A DNA stretch of 64,000 nt, taken from Scatophagus argus (Eukaryota > Chordata > Actinopteri > Scatophagidae). Location of the stretch: contig NC_058504.1 in assembly GCF_020382885.2 (NCBI RefSeq), positions 10,158,519-10,222,518 of the forward strand, given 5' to 3'. Numbering within the stretch: position 1 is the first letter of the stretch; each line of letters begins with the position of its first letter. Below are positions 37,001 through 52,000 of this stretch, piece after piece. Under the pieces are notes generated by a model. It made no database searches and was not told the DNA's origin. It saw nothing but the letters and a program-made list of their open reading frames with translations. The translations under genes and the position numbers were made by a program.

Positions 37001-40000
37001 TTCAAGATAATTGATGAAATATGCAACAAAGGAAAACATCATTAGTTGTAGTTCACCTTCAGTTGCAGGGTCCACAGGTAGGTAAGGGTTAACAAAGGAA
37101 GCTAGATTACTGAAAAAGTCCTTCAAGAAAAACAGTGCGTCCTGGACAGGAGACAGAAAAAAAAAGGTTGGTTAGATGTGGAGAGGTTAAAAAAGCAGTT
37201 CAAACTACTGGTACCTGTCAGAATCATTAGTACCAAATGATCAACATGCAAAGACATATGCAATGACTCATTTAGTAGCTACTTCAAACTGCCATCTCCA
37301 CTCTGACACAGATCTACTGCTGGCATGAATGAACTCAAACCAAAGAACCAGTCATTTACTTTCTTCATTTTCTAAACAGAGAAAATGAGAACAATATTTC
37401 ACTGCAGCTCTAAAAACCATTTTTGGCTGTATATAGACTGACAAAGACTGAATTACACTAGCTGTTAATATTTAGCCTCAGGAGTCGGAGTCACCTGGTC
37501 AATGTTAAGTCTTAGTGGCAGCAGGCTGATCCGAAGACAGCACTCTGGACCACCGAGTCCAGACTCGGGACACACCTGCAGGGCCTTCACTGTCAGCTAC
37601 AAAAAGAAAACACACAATCAAAATCACAGATAGTCCAATATCATATCATACCCCCCACCTCCCCACCTGCCTCACCATGTTGGAGTGGGCTCGGCGTGGC
37701 ATACTCTCGCTGGTGTAGAGGTAAAGGAATTTGTTGATTTGTGAAGAGGCCAGTCGGTCCCGAACCTCCAGCTCCTGGACAATGAAAACCTGTCTGGAGA
37801 GGGGCTGTTCGCCTCCAGGGCTGACCCCGACCCCAGCTGCCATTGACCCCTCCCCATCTTGCCCCACTACTGCCACCGGGTAAGACTCATGCTGAAAGGA
37901 CACCTGGAGGACAGAACAGGAGCAATGTGTAGAAAAAGATGGATGTTTGAATCTGTCTCTGTATTAGTGAAGCTGGAGATGTACTGGGAAAGTTTTAAAA
38001 TGGTAAGCAGTGCAGTTTGAAGTTGAACTGAAAGGAATAGTTGGATGAGATGATCATTACTACTCAAATCTGTATCAAAGATATAGGCATAAATAAATAG
38101 CTGAAAGATGCATAAGTTTAACAGTTACATACACAACACAATACACAAATGCCCAAATCACATAAGGAAGTTTGTCGACAAATCACTTCATGATCTGCAA
38201 CAGAAATCCATCTTAATTAACCACCCACTTCTAGTGTCAGTTTAATCTCAACTCAGCATTATACATGCTGCATCAATACCTTGGTGAGCTGGATCTCCAT
38301 CAGCAGTGTGTGCTGACGCCCACTGCCTCCAGCCCAGCGCCAAGAGTTCTGGGGCCGGGAGGAAGAGACGGAGCGAGACGGGGACCCACGCACACCAGCA
38401 GGGACTGAACGTCCCCTGTCAAGACAGGATGGAGATGGTGAATGAAAAGCAAAGGAGAGAAAGAATGAGTGAGTGCATGACAGTTATCACAACCACTGAG
38501 GTGTGCCCTGTGTGTGTGTGTTACCTGCTTGCGTGCTGGGCATGTATAGATATAGGTTTGCCACCAAAGTCCTTGCCCCCATAGAGATGCCACACCACAG
38601 AGATCTCCCGTAGCACCACCCTGCTCTGGGGCACCGGGAAGCGGCTGGGGGCTCGGAGCAGGTCTGAGCTGCCTCGAGGCCTGGAAAAGTGACTGTCCTT
38701 CACCTTGATGGGCCCCGTTGACAGCACCGTCACCACGGGCTCCCCATCCTTAGGCTGGAACAAATTCCACATGTAGACATTTTGTGAATAAGCATACAGA
38801 GCACGTCTGAAAATGAGTCTACCAGGGAATGACAGCTAATAAGGATGAAAAAGAAAGACAGAAGACCATATAGCCAATGAGAGGGACTCACAGGAATGCC
38901 CATGCCGGGAGCCTCCAAGATGCAGAAATCATCGTTGTCAGTGGAGCCCTCAGAGCCTCTGTCTGACATCATATCTGCCTGTGCCTCTGTTGCTGTGGCA
39001 ACCAGTCCATCAAGCTCAGAGTCCTCACCCTGCAGGATGGAGGGGCCACACTTTGAGGCTTCACCAGGGAACAGGTAGACGGAGACAGGCGAGCCCCTTG
39101 GCATGGAGGGTGACCCTGGACAAATGCAGAGAATCCACCAGTCAGTTTGAGAAATCATCAACAATAACATGCAAAGATGTAAACGCTTCACCCTGTTCCA
39201 CAGCCATCAAAAACCTCCTGAGCACATGCAGGTTTTAGTTTAATCGCACTTCACATAACCAAACCATTTTAATAAACCTCTTCCCCTACACAAGGCAATG
39301 TGCATCACTGCAGAATTTCTCTGAACTGTATCCTGTCGGGATTGTTCAGATGTGTTAAATAACCAGACAAACTCTGCGGTACCTGGATCTAAACTCTCTT
39401 CTCGGTGGCTCTTCTCTGTGTCAATTAAGGCATCAGCCAGGTCATACTGGTTGATCTCAGCGGTCTCAGCTGGAGGGCAGGGCAGCCCAAACGCAGGACT
39501 TTCTGACAGCTAACAAGACAGAATATCACACAAACAAACAATTTCACAGCACTCTTTTTAGCATTCACAGACATTTTCAGTTTCCTCATCATTGCATTGC
39601 ATCATTCATTATTTATCATTATGTAGCAAAAACAACATCAAAAAATCTTACTTCTTCTTGGCCTCATTATCTTGACTCTTCAGTGAATACTTACGGGTAA
39701 TTTCTGTCCAGCGATTTCAGTGGGTGAGGTGTGTCGTGGAGGGGGGTGCAGGTCACCCTGGGAGACCAGGTACTGCAGCATATTGACCAGGGCAGCGCAG
39801 GAGTCAGCACAGGTATGAAGGTGGACCACATTGTTGGAACAACGGAGCTCAAAGAGAGGCTGAGACTGGAAGACAAAGCGACACAGAGGAAGAATATTTA
39901 AATGAGTAACAGGAGAATCAATAAAGGTGGCGACAGAGAGGAAATACACGGACTTATGTGGGGAGCAGTGAAGCGAGGGGGATGATGTAACAAATATCAA

Positions 40001-43000
40001 TCAAAGTCTTTTACTGTGCAGAATACAATATCACAGCCACAACACGTCTCCCCTTTAGCAGCAGTAATGCATGCTGGATGAATCTCCAAAACATTTGTTC
40101 ACTTGTTTCTTTTTGTTTTTTTTTCAATCTGTCATGTGATATATGAAACACAGATAAGGTTTTCCCAAACCTTAGGAAATTATGTTTTTCATGTCTGCAG
40201 TATTTGGAACACCGACAAACCACTTTGGCGGGTGATAAATGTGCAGTTGTTCTAACCGACAGCCATTAAAAATGATGACTGCTTTGTATAGCTAATATAA
40301 GATCCTATAAATGTCAAATGATGAAATTAGCCTCAGTCAGGCCATGTGTAAGTGCTGATCTGCTGAATGCAACCAGCGAGGGAGAAGATGAACCAGATTT
40401 ACAAGATTTAATACTAAGAATATCAGTGTGACGAGAGATAAAAAAAACATTTTGTGGCGATCATCAGTGATCAATAAGGCTTTAGTTATTCACACCAACA
40501 AAAAACAGTAAACAGATCCATCATAGCCTGAAGAAAAACATGCACTGGAGGAATGCATTAAATGTAAAATGTAAAAAAAAAATCAAAAAAAAAAATCATC
40601 AAAACAAAAAATGTAAAACAATAAATAAGGTTAAAAAACAAACAAACAAGGTTCAACACTATAAACATGAAATAAAGCAAAGGCCTCAGGGAAAAGACTC
40701 AACAATGCAAATGGACATACAAAACATCTTTGCTTTGCGTCATAACAGAATTTAAACTGACCTTCCTCACATCTGTACACCTTGCTGCTGATTGGCTAAA
40801 ATGGCAGCTGCATCACTGTTGAGGGACGACATGATTACAGTCGCCTTGATGGTTTTGGTTTCGTGTCCAACTGTAAAGCGATCCGAGTCTTAAACTGCTG
40901 TCTGAAGCTATTATTGTAGTGGAACTTCATTATGGTGAAACAAATATTTATAAACACGGAGCCTGTGCTCATTAGTGGTTTTTGAGGGGAATTGAACTAA
41001 AATTACAATGTTTTGTTTACGCTCACATTTTCTCTGGCAGGGTTAGTCATTTTTGTGCTGCGGTGTATCATGGCTGCTGACTGAATGTGAAAGAGACACA
41101 GGTATGTAAACAGATGGCGGCCACTCACCAGCTTGCCCGTATTGCTCCCTTTCCACGTGGTGATGGCGAGCTCCAGTAGGTCAATGTCCAGAATACACAC
41201 GTAGTCTGTGACACACAAACAGATGGAGGTCTTTATTATTCTGACACTGATTGTTGTTTTCCTCACCACTGTAATGTAAGACGTCCGTGATGGTAGGATG
41301 ACATGATTTTCCAACACCTGTTTTTGTTTTAGTTTGGCTCATTTATTTTACATGGAATAACAATCACGCTGGTGTTGCAACATGCACAACACACCAGGTG
41401 TACTGTGTCGAGGGTCAACGTCAAGGTCAAGGAGTTTTTTATTGTCATTACAACCATGTAAGTGTAGTACACAGAGCAATGAAGCAACGTTCCTCCAGGA
41501 TGCTACATGGTGCTACATATAAGGAGTACACATATTGAGTGAGACAGCGCAAATACGAGATCCAACAGTACAGTAAGTGTATAAACAACAAGACAAAGAG
41601 CAAAATGCTAATTAACAACATCTGTCCATAGGGGGCTTTATTTAGGAAACAAGACACTTTTGACTCATTTTTATTCATCAAGAACTGAACTGTTACATGA
41701 ACAGTCTGGATCTCGGGACTTTTAGTGCTAAATAACTCCATCAGAGACGATATAAATGGATACGAAAAATCTCACCAGCCTGCAGCAACATTACTCTGCA
41801 GGAGCAGCGAGAGTCAGTACATGATGACATGAAACAGACAAACCATGTGAACATGTGTCCTACCTCTCCTCAAGTCCACGGTGTCAGTCTCACATTTGTC
41901 AGAGAGGTAGAGAGCAGAGTCATCCAGGATGAATCTAACCACAACGTAACAAAAACACAACCTGATCTGAGTCACTAGTTCAGGTAATTATTCCAATAAA
42001 TATAATATTTGTTAACATTAATATGTCAGTCTGCTGCAGTCTGTTAGCAAACTTTACCTGAGGTGGAAAGTGGCAGTGTCTACAATGATGTTACTGGACA
42101 GAGAGAAGGACTCTGCTGTGAACAACAATCGCAGTGGAAGATACAAAGGTCTGGAAAACATAAAAACACAAGGCGAGGGTCAAAAAAAGAGAAAAGTATA
42201 ATGTACACCAGCATTTCACCTTTTTTCCTTTTTTTATGTATATACCTGTAGTCGACAGCACAGGTAGCGAGGTGTGTGTGGAGGACAGTGATGACAGCTG
42301 GTGCTGTGTATCCCAGAATGGGATCATCAATGACATCCAGGAAGTCAACCAGCTGTAACAAACCAAAGAAGAACTCAGTTGGCTCATAACAAACATTGTA
42401 AATTCATCCATCTAATCTGATTAAAGCCTGAAGTGTGTGGTTTGCATTTTCCAGCTTAAGTTCAGCTAGAAAATAAAACACAACAAATTCCAGTGGCTAC
42501 AAATATAACATAGACTGCAGGTCTATTTGATTATTATCATACCTTACTAACTACAGTGTAATAGTATATACTTATTATCTCTGGGAGTGAAAAAAAGGCA
42601 AAAGTGGTCTGTTGATATTTCTGGTGGGACCTGTGTGGGACAGCAGGGTGATGTTAATATGTTTTCTTTAATGTATTTAGTTTTCTGGATGGAAAGATTC
42701 TCAGGCGCTGTTTGTTCCATATAATCAGACTGTGAAATCAATACCATGGCGCACGAACATCGACATCCACTCGAGGACTTTAACTAACTAATACATTCAT
42801 AACTACCGTAACTAACTACAAGGACTGCAGCTGAGTACAAACTGGTACTTTTCTTGTCATATCACCTTCTACGTCTATCCTGCCACATTTCACAACATTT
42901 TACTGTAAAAAAAAAAAAATACACCAAAGTTTACACCAAGTGTTAAGTTCACATTTAAAATTACATTAAAATACATACATACATTAATAAAGTTTTTTTT

Positions 43001-46000
43001 AACTATTTCAAATCGTCATCATTTAAACAGATCTGCTCCACCCCAGCCAACAACAGCAATAAAATCCTGCTCTTATATTAATGCCTGGCTAATAATTATC
43101 TAATGATGCAATACATAGTAATATAACTGTAACAGGGCCGTTTTCCTCAATTGAGTACTTGTGTGTAGAATTTAGGGAGATTTAGCAGCACAAATGGAAT
43201 ATAATATATATATATAGTGTAATACACACTTTATGTATCACGCATGTATGTCAAAAAGCAACAGGATGATGTGTTCAGTAAAAGCAACAGCACAATACAT
43301 GCCTGTCATTGAGTTTAGGTGCAGGGAGGACAAGAAAATGCCGAGAAGATATCTGTAAGAGCACTTTCAATTTGCTTGTACTGCTTCTCACCTGCTCGTG
43401 CCAGCTGTGATTGGTCTGCGTCATGTAATGTCGCATTGTGGCACCTTGAAGTCGAAGAGCAACCAGGAACTCCTATGAGGAAAAAGAAAAACAGACGTTT
43501 AATTTCAAATTTGCAACAGCTGCAAAGTCGGGAGTTTGAAGAGGACGTACCTTGACACTCCTCTGTGGGTCCAGCGTAATTTTAATGGCTGTGGACAACA
43601 TCTGTGGCTCTCCCTCCCTGCCGCTCACGCTGCTCACGCCCACCTCTGTGGGGTAGATGGTGGGGTCCAAGTGCTTTGGGGGAGTGAATTTGGGCATCTC
43701 TAACCGCTGTGGGATGGGGGTGTTTTTCACCACAGCTGTGATTGTGTGTGGTGGGCGAGAGGGGGAATAAAATGTGATAACTGACCCAGAAAATAAATTT
43801 TTTAACTTAACAATAAAGTTACTTCAACATAACTAAAAGAGAAAACATGAACGAAGCCGTAATTCAGTGTTTGCAATCAACATGAAAATGTGCACCTCTA
43901 TGGTAGAGCTCCACTCGTTTGCTCTCCAGACACAGGAAATTGAGATTGGGGTTGTTCTGGTGCTGAGCCACACTGAACATCTTCCCCCCTTCCAGGTCCA
44001 GTATAATTTCGCCATGACTCTGGTCCTCCTGAAGCAATGAGACGGTTACGAAACAGCAAAATTAATGGATAAAAAAAATGGATCTGGTCAGGTATCTTAA
44101 GTCTTTTTGAACCAAATCCAAGTTCTGTCAGTGCTTGGTATGAAAATTACCAAGCACGACAGCCAAAAATCACACCAAAAAAGTCAGAAGTCTAAAATGA
44201 AAAGCTCTTTCAATAACTAAGATCAATCCATGGCTACTGAGAAGAAAACAGGTGATATGCTGGAGTGGAGGGGAAAATACTGAGCTTCTGGTATATAAAC
44301 TCATTAATTTTATAATGAAAGCCCTTTTCTCTCATCTGAATTATTTTATTCTATAAAAGTCCGCATTGTGTTATGCAGATGTAATCCTGGTGATGTCGTG
44401 TATTATTCATGAGAGTGTGGCAAAACTTCACACAACATTAGATTCTTCAGTATTTGCGGGACCACCAACTCAAGTCGCCTTTGCCTTTGACCATAAAATC
44501 TCCCAGCAGACAGGCCCAAGCCTAAGTCTCAAGTCAACAGCTCTGGATCAAGCCAGTTACGGGTACACATCCCTTGTCTCATTAAATTCAGGGTCTTTTT
44601 AAACTATGGTTAGCAGCCACATGGCTCACCTTCCTGTCTGTTCTGGCTTGGAGGCGACCTTTGCCGATAATCACAGTGAGAGAGAGGAGGCTCAAATTGT
44701 GGTTGGGACGAGAAGCTGACTGTTGAGTCCTTCCAGCTGATTCACTGGCCAAGTAGAAGTGAGGCTCGTCCTCTTCTGAATCGGAGTCTGTGGCAGAGAC
44801 AGGAACGACCGTCCTTATCCAAATACAACACACACTAACTTGATTAATAAAAGACGTTTAGCAGGCGAGTGTCCAGCAGGCCTACACGACCCAATTATTT
44901 CCACCAAAGCAACTCACCCAGTCTAAAGGCCGACTTGCATAACTGGAACTCATCGCAGTGATGGCGGCTGTGGTCGGGGCTGTGGGCTGAGGGGGGAGGA
45001 GGCTCCCACATCAACAGATCATTATTGATCCTTTTGGATGAATGGGTGGGTGAGGAAAATTAATGTTACTTCTGGTGTAGGATTTAAGACCATTATAAAG
45101 ACCAAAAAACAGAACAAAGCTGGAGGACGAAGCCACTTCTAATATAACGTATAACAGTTTTGCATGAGCAGTTTAGGAGCAAGGATGGCAGAAGTATAAA
45201 AAGAGAAAAATCAATGATGTTTAAAGGCAGAGAAAGTGCATCTTTTAAGACTTGACCCATTACTGTGTTAGAGCAATAATATCTTCAGAAGAAGGTCTAA
45301 ATTCTTTGTATTTAAGACAACTACTGTCTTCAACTGCTACTGAAGACAATTTAAAACAACATTTTGGGGAGTTGTGCTTCTGTTGAGGTACCTGTTATAG
45401 ATGCTCTGGAAGGCCTGTTTGCTGGGCAGCAGGATGTAAGTCAGTGGCAGGTTGATGTCCACAGCACACTGACACTGAGCAACACACTGCGCCTGAAACT
45501 GATTCATCTCCTCTGGGTCGGCCGGAATCACCATCTAAAACAATGGAGGGCGAGGACTGAGATCGCTCTGGGATCTTTGAATGTCTGATAAATTGAGTAT
45601 TTTTTATTTTTCTGTGAGTCAGCGCACCTCCTCAGTCTCAAACATGGTGCGGTTGGAGGAGAACGGAGAGCTGCTTTTGTCGTTGAGTTCACAGTGACTT
45701 TCAAAGAAGGCAGCCCCGAGGTCCCTGATGAGGCCCAAGTTCATCCCATCCAGACCTGCTGCCGGGTCCTGAGCCTCACCCCCACGCACACGCACCGATA
45801 TCCTGGTCACACAAACAGTACGTGAGTAATATTGACTTATGAGGTTGATTATAATAATATCTTTGTCTGATCTGATGAACGAGAATGACTCGATGTACAC
45901 GGCAGAAACTCTTTGGTGGTGTGAAGTGCTGATTTCTACAGGTTCTCAACACAACACTAACCTGGGCAGAACATCACGGTTCTTCTTCACTCTGATACAG

Positions 46001-49000
46001 GGGAAAGAGCCACCCTCCCAGCCCTCGTATGATCCTGATAAGACACAACACAAGTCATTCCCATTTAGCATTTCACATCTTAAAATGTCTGCTTCAGCCA
46101 TGCATATGCAAGAACACATAACTGGTTATCAGGGTTGCTTTTACTGTTTTCAGTGATAGAACTGTATTCTAACAGTCAGTCCTTACATATCTAGTCTTTA
46201 ACAGATACATTTTGTACTGCAATCTCCAATGTGTGTTATTTAAAATACGCAACATGCAGCAGCAAGGAACTTTCCCTTTCTCTCTGACTAATGGCACCAT
46301 GTTAACAAAAACAAGGGGCTTTCCAACTAAAAAATAAGATTCTGGATGAAGAGATTACATTTACATGGTTTTGATATGTTTAATGGTTTTACTGTTTGTT
46401 TTCCTGAAAAGCAATATTGACAGAGAGGGGATTCAATTCAATTCAGTTTATTTATATAGCGCCAATTCACAACAAATGTTATCTCATTCCATTAGAGCAG
46501 GTCTAGACCAAACTCTTTAATTAAATTATCCTGTTAAAACAAATAAAATTGAAATCATATTAGACCATCTGTCTTTGATCTTGTAATAAATATTCAGTCA
46601 GTATTAGTATTGTATAGGTTTTGTGTGTGTGTTCCCACCATGCAGGTCAGTGAAGGAGGCCTCCAGCAGCTGGGTGAGGCAGGGAGCCCACGGCTGTCCC
46701 GGGGCAGTCTGCTCGCTTTGAAGGCCCGGGGCCTCCTGATGCTTCAGTTCTAGCTCCGTCAGCTCCAGCACTAAGGTCTCTTGTCGCACTGCCCTCTGGG
46801 TCGGTGGTCGACGCTTAGAGATGGGCCGCAGGTCAGGTATGGGGAAGCGCAGCCTGAGGACAGCGTGGGGGGAGAGGAGGGTGAAGGAGGAGCACAGCTC
46901 ACTCGTCTGGGTCTGAGAAGAAAGAAAGTGAGAAACCTTTTAGTGTTTATTTATCAGTACTGGCTGAACATGGATTTTGAGAACTGATTGATGAGATATA
47001 AAGAGAAGACAAACTGTGTTCTGTCCTTGTTGACCAGTGAGAATCTTCTGTGGCTAAATAAGAAGTGCTTATTTGCACCCATATGTTGTAATTTGGTCCA
47101 TGTTTGTGTCAGCACAATATGCCTGGTCAGACATGACAGGATTACCTTTCCAACTTTCTCAAAAAAGCTTGTCTATTTTTAGTTGCACAGTGTCATGCTG
47201 ACATAGATAGCTATGTCTCTGCATAAACAAACTGGATTACTAAAGCCAAAATTATTTTCTGTGCTTTTCTGCAGATCACTTTAGTGTGGTACTCTGTGAT
47301 TACAAACAAATAATGTGACAGAGCTCGTGTTAGGAGGCTCTGCTTGTATGTACAAACTGCCATGCTTAATCATCAGGTCTAATAACCAAGCTTGTGTGGC
47401 TCCACCTGTATGAGTCCAGGTCCAGCAGTCTGTGTGGGACAGTGGCTGAAGGCTTTGCTCAGGCTCCCCAGTCGACTCAGGACGTCTAGGTCCAGCTCGG
47501 CGCTCAGCTCTGCCAACTCCACCCGCACTACACTTTCCCGCCGCACCACCCGCTGTTTTCCCTGCCATGACGTACACACACACAGACACACCAAAAGGGA
47601 AAAACACGGAGAAACAAAGACATGTATGTGTATTAACTGTGTGAAAAATTGGTGTCATCATCTTATCATTCAGGCACACATGGGACACAAAGGAATCCTT
47701 TGCCTGAAAAACCTTGCTAATGCATCTTATTAGACAGATTCAAGTCAGCATGAATATGCTCATGATTACTGGCACTGTCACAGTCTGGGAACTCGGACTT
47801 TTATTAGCCAAAGCTATTTATGAGGGTTATGCAGCCTGCCAAAGATATAGTTCTGGCAGTAAAAAAATACTATTGATTTTTTGGCAATAAAATGTCTAAA
47901 TTGAAGTTATTCAGTACTGGGAAAATACAGCCTTTTGGAAACTTTAATAAAAAAGTTTGGAAATAGTAATATACCTGCACAATCATCATGCCATTAAAAA
48001 AAGTAATATGAACTTTTTAACGATGAAAGAACAATAAATACCTGAGGCTTTACTTATTTAAAACTCACTTCATTTGCAGTCATTTTTCATTTTTCGAATA
48101 AGTACAGAATAAATATAATGCACTACACAAACCAGATACTATTTGTACAGCACATTTTGTACACTGAAATGCGAGACGCTTCACACAAAGAGAAACTGAA
48201 AATGGATTATGATCAAATACCATTTATTTGAGATGAGAAAGGTTTTGCTCATATCTGGTGTGTGTATGAATGCATACCCTGCGCAGGTGTTTTTCAGTGA
48301 GGCCGTAGTGTAGCTGGGCACATGGTCTGGCTGCAGCTCCAACTGTGAACATACCAGCTTTCTGGAACTGAAGCAACTGGAAAGACACAGAGAGAGACGC
48401 ACTGTTCACTCGAGTTTCTTTTTTCAGCTTGTTAACAGAACAACAAACATTTGACTTTGTGACAGCGGGTCAAAGTTTAGTTAGATATGACACATTCTCA
48501 TCGGACATTTTTGACTCTAATTTGGGTCATTTATATGTTCTGTATGTTGCCTATCCAACATGAAACTTATCACGACTCGAAGCTGGCAGTCAAACACGTG
48601 ATGTTGCTTCGGGTGGAGAAGAAAGATGAAGAGCAGCTGTGACAGAGGTGTTCAGACTGCAATGCTAGACCTGATAATGATCCTAGGCGAATCATTTACT
48701 GTTCCTACTGCAAACGATATTGGTCACACTGAACATAAACAAAAAGATGTTATCAAGTTTTACAGTATTACAGTGTAAACACAGCCACAGAGTCAGAGTT
48801 GAACCAAGAGATTTTCTACCTCGCTATACTGGGGCTTTCCATCTTCCCAGAGGCACTCCAACAGCTCCAGTCTGCTGAAGGAAAGGTCAGAGGTCACAGC
48901 CCGACTATGGCGTCTCCCGCTCCGCATCTCACAGGCAACCTGTACTGCTGCTCCTGTCACTCTGGGAGAGAAGACAATGAGAAGTAGTCAGTAACCCTCA

Positions 49001-52000
49001 GCTAGGAGAACCTTGCAGAAGCCCTCAACAACTGTTTATGTGTGCTCAAGGCAGTATGAGCGGCAGCAAAAGCAGATGAAAAGCCATAAGGCAGGAGAAA
49101 CACACAAACTGACGAAAAAGGAAAAAAGCAAACCACATCTGTAATATGGCCCTCTGCACTTTACATCGTATCAAATAAAACAAACTTTTCAGACAAGTAG
49201 CATATTTCTCGAACCTACAGGTCGTTTAAAGCAAGAAACTCTTGTTGGCAGTTCCTCTTGATAAACTCCAAACTTCTCTCTCCCACTGTGACTTATATTG
49301 CCACTGTCGACTTCATGCCACTACTCACCCATCGTGAGAGACACACTTCTTGAGTGTGACTTGTGTTTCTGGTTTAACAAAAAGGACTGTCTCTGTAGGG
49401 ATGCTTTCCATGATGTCAGACACACAATTGACAACCTCAGCCCATCAGTGGCAAAAAACTTTTAGTGGACATGTATTAGATTGTCAGAGCCATGTTGTAG
49501 CTGTCAGCAGAGGAGATCTGCTGAACCAATTCCAAAACTTTTGGTAAATATGAAGCATTTACACACTTGAACATGTAAATGTATGGCTCAGGCTTAAAAG
49601 CATCAGAATTCCACTTTAACTTCACCAAGGTTTATTGTATTTCACATATACCCATTTCTACAAATCATTTCTTAACTGAGAAGCCTCTGTTCAGTCAATC
49701 TTAGCAACTTTCTTTAAAATTCTCAACGTCTAAAAGCCTCGTAAATCTAAAAATTGCACATTGAAAATAAGTCTATTGCACAAGCTTATGTGTAATTGTT
49801 GTAAAAGAAAGTCAGGTGGGAAGAAATAGAGACAAATTAAGCATCTGTGTTTTCCTACCTGAGATGGGAATGTGGGCAGGCCTTGGCAAAGCCACCTCTC
49901 AGATGGTGTAAGTCTCTTTCACTGAACATGCTGTCCTTAAAGAAGGCCAGCTCCCGGAAGAACGCCTGAGACACCTGAGCCAACGACAAGGCGCTGTCAG
50001 ACTGAGAGGGCGGGTCCTCCTGCAGCAGGGTTAGAGTGAGCCCACCAAGGGTCAGTCGCAACAACGCATCGGGCTTCAGCTGTTCAGCCTGGCCGCTGTG
50101 CGAACGTCCTGGAAGGAAGAAGATGAGGATGATGGGTTTTTTTAAGACACACTTAGCAACTTAATTTTGATTCCTTCAAAGTGGTGATACAAAACCGTTA
50201 CCTCTGGTCCGGCTGCTTGCCTGGGGTAGACTCGACAGGCAGCCCGCTACAGGATATCTCCTGGAACAGTTCACCATGCCCTGGCAGGGAAAATTAAAGT
50301 GGAAATCAGATTGCCTCTGCAGTACTAAACCATATCAACACATATGTTTTAGGAATTTAAGCATCAGCTAATCAAATGTATTCTTTGATCGTGCTAATCA
50401 AGAAATAAACAAAACAAAAATCAAAGACAGGATACCTGTGCAGACAGTGCTGCAGGCTGTGTGAAGCTGGCTATACTGTGTGTGGAAGACTCCATATCAC
50501 TGTCTGACAACTCACTGCCAGAGCGCACAGATGTCACACTACTGGTCATCCCAGCAGGACCCATGGAGTAAAACATTTCTGTAGGCACAAGTGCAGGCAT
50601 GTAGTCACACACACACACACACACACTAAATACTACATCATGGCACACTGCTCGAAAGAGTTTTCAAAGTCATTTCCACACCTCCAGCCACTTTTTGGCC
50701 AAAAGTGAGACACTTGGTTTAAGACAGATTTCCTGTGTCTTGAGATTAATAATAACATGTTAACCTGTATGACCTGTAGACTGTATGAATGCTTCATTTT
50801 TTCCAGGGTTTTCCAAGGTAAAACTTCCTCTTTTGGGGAGGATGTGACAGTTTTTAAGTGGATCTGTGCTTCTTTGGATACCTCCATTCTCCAGGCTGGT
50901 GACGTAGGGCTCCAGGGTTGGCTCAGGATCCCACTCCCTGTCTCTAGGACTGGAGCCCAGCTGCTTACTGAGGTCCTCTTCAATCATACGCAGGTCATCT
51001 GAGTCTAACGGACGGTTGTGTACTCCACCACACTTGGCCTCTGGTTCTGATGGAGAGAGGATTGGATTGGATAGAGTTGAGTGTGACAAAAAGGATTCAA
51101 CCTGATGTGGCCTAACTCTCCAGCTCTGACCTACAGAATAAACAGCACAAGCTTTTTTGCTAGACACAGAAGAAATAATGAATAAGTAGTGAATTAGCAT
51201 TCCTTTTTTGTGAGTGTGTCCATGAACCTTAGCATCATTAGTTCATTTTACTTACCATAAGCACTGAAGATGGAGAAAAGAGTGTTTTCTATTATATTTT
51301 ATTTGTGAACTGAAAGTACCTCTGAAGGCTAATGTCAAATTGATTACCAGTATAAAAAATAACAAAACAGATCTGACTATACTTTGACTGGGTCTTGCCA
51401 TTAACCAGTATAAGCTGATCAAGTCGCAATCACCTTTTAAATCATTGAGGAATATGACTTATCTTGCTTCATGCCATAAACAACATAACGCGTAATGCTA
51501 ATAAAAAGCAAGAATCACTTATAGGGCACTTGAATGGCAAAAGTCAGGTGTGACCCTGGCCTGGCATCAGTGCTTGTTTATCACAGTGGTTGTATTTTAA
51601 TATACCAGTGTCAATGCAGAGGGCTGCCAGCAGGTCTGTAAGATGGGTGATTTGATCTGGAGACAGCAGCATGTGAACACAGCCCACCTTCCCATCCAAC
51701 TCCAACTGATGACAGGAAACAGGAGTCAAAATAAGATACAAGCTGCATGTTTAAATCCTTCACAGTGTAAGAGTGTGCACGCACACACCTTTGGTCCAGG
51801 CAGCATGTCATTCTGTTTGATCTTGACGGTGGTCTCTATGAAACCGGAGCAGCTTCCTATGAGCAGTGGCTGTGATGGAGGACAGGGAGGGGATGTTTGG
51901 GGCCTCCCCATTTTATCCTCTCCCTCATCTGCATCTACTTCTTCTTCTTCCTCTTCTTCTTCTTCTTCACTTGTCATGGCTGATTCTGGGCGTTCCTCCT

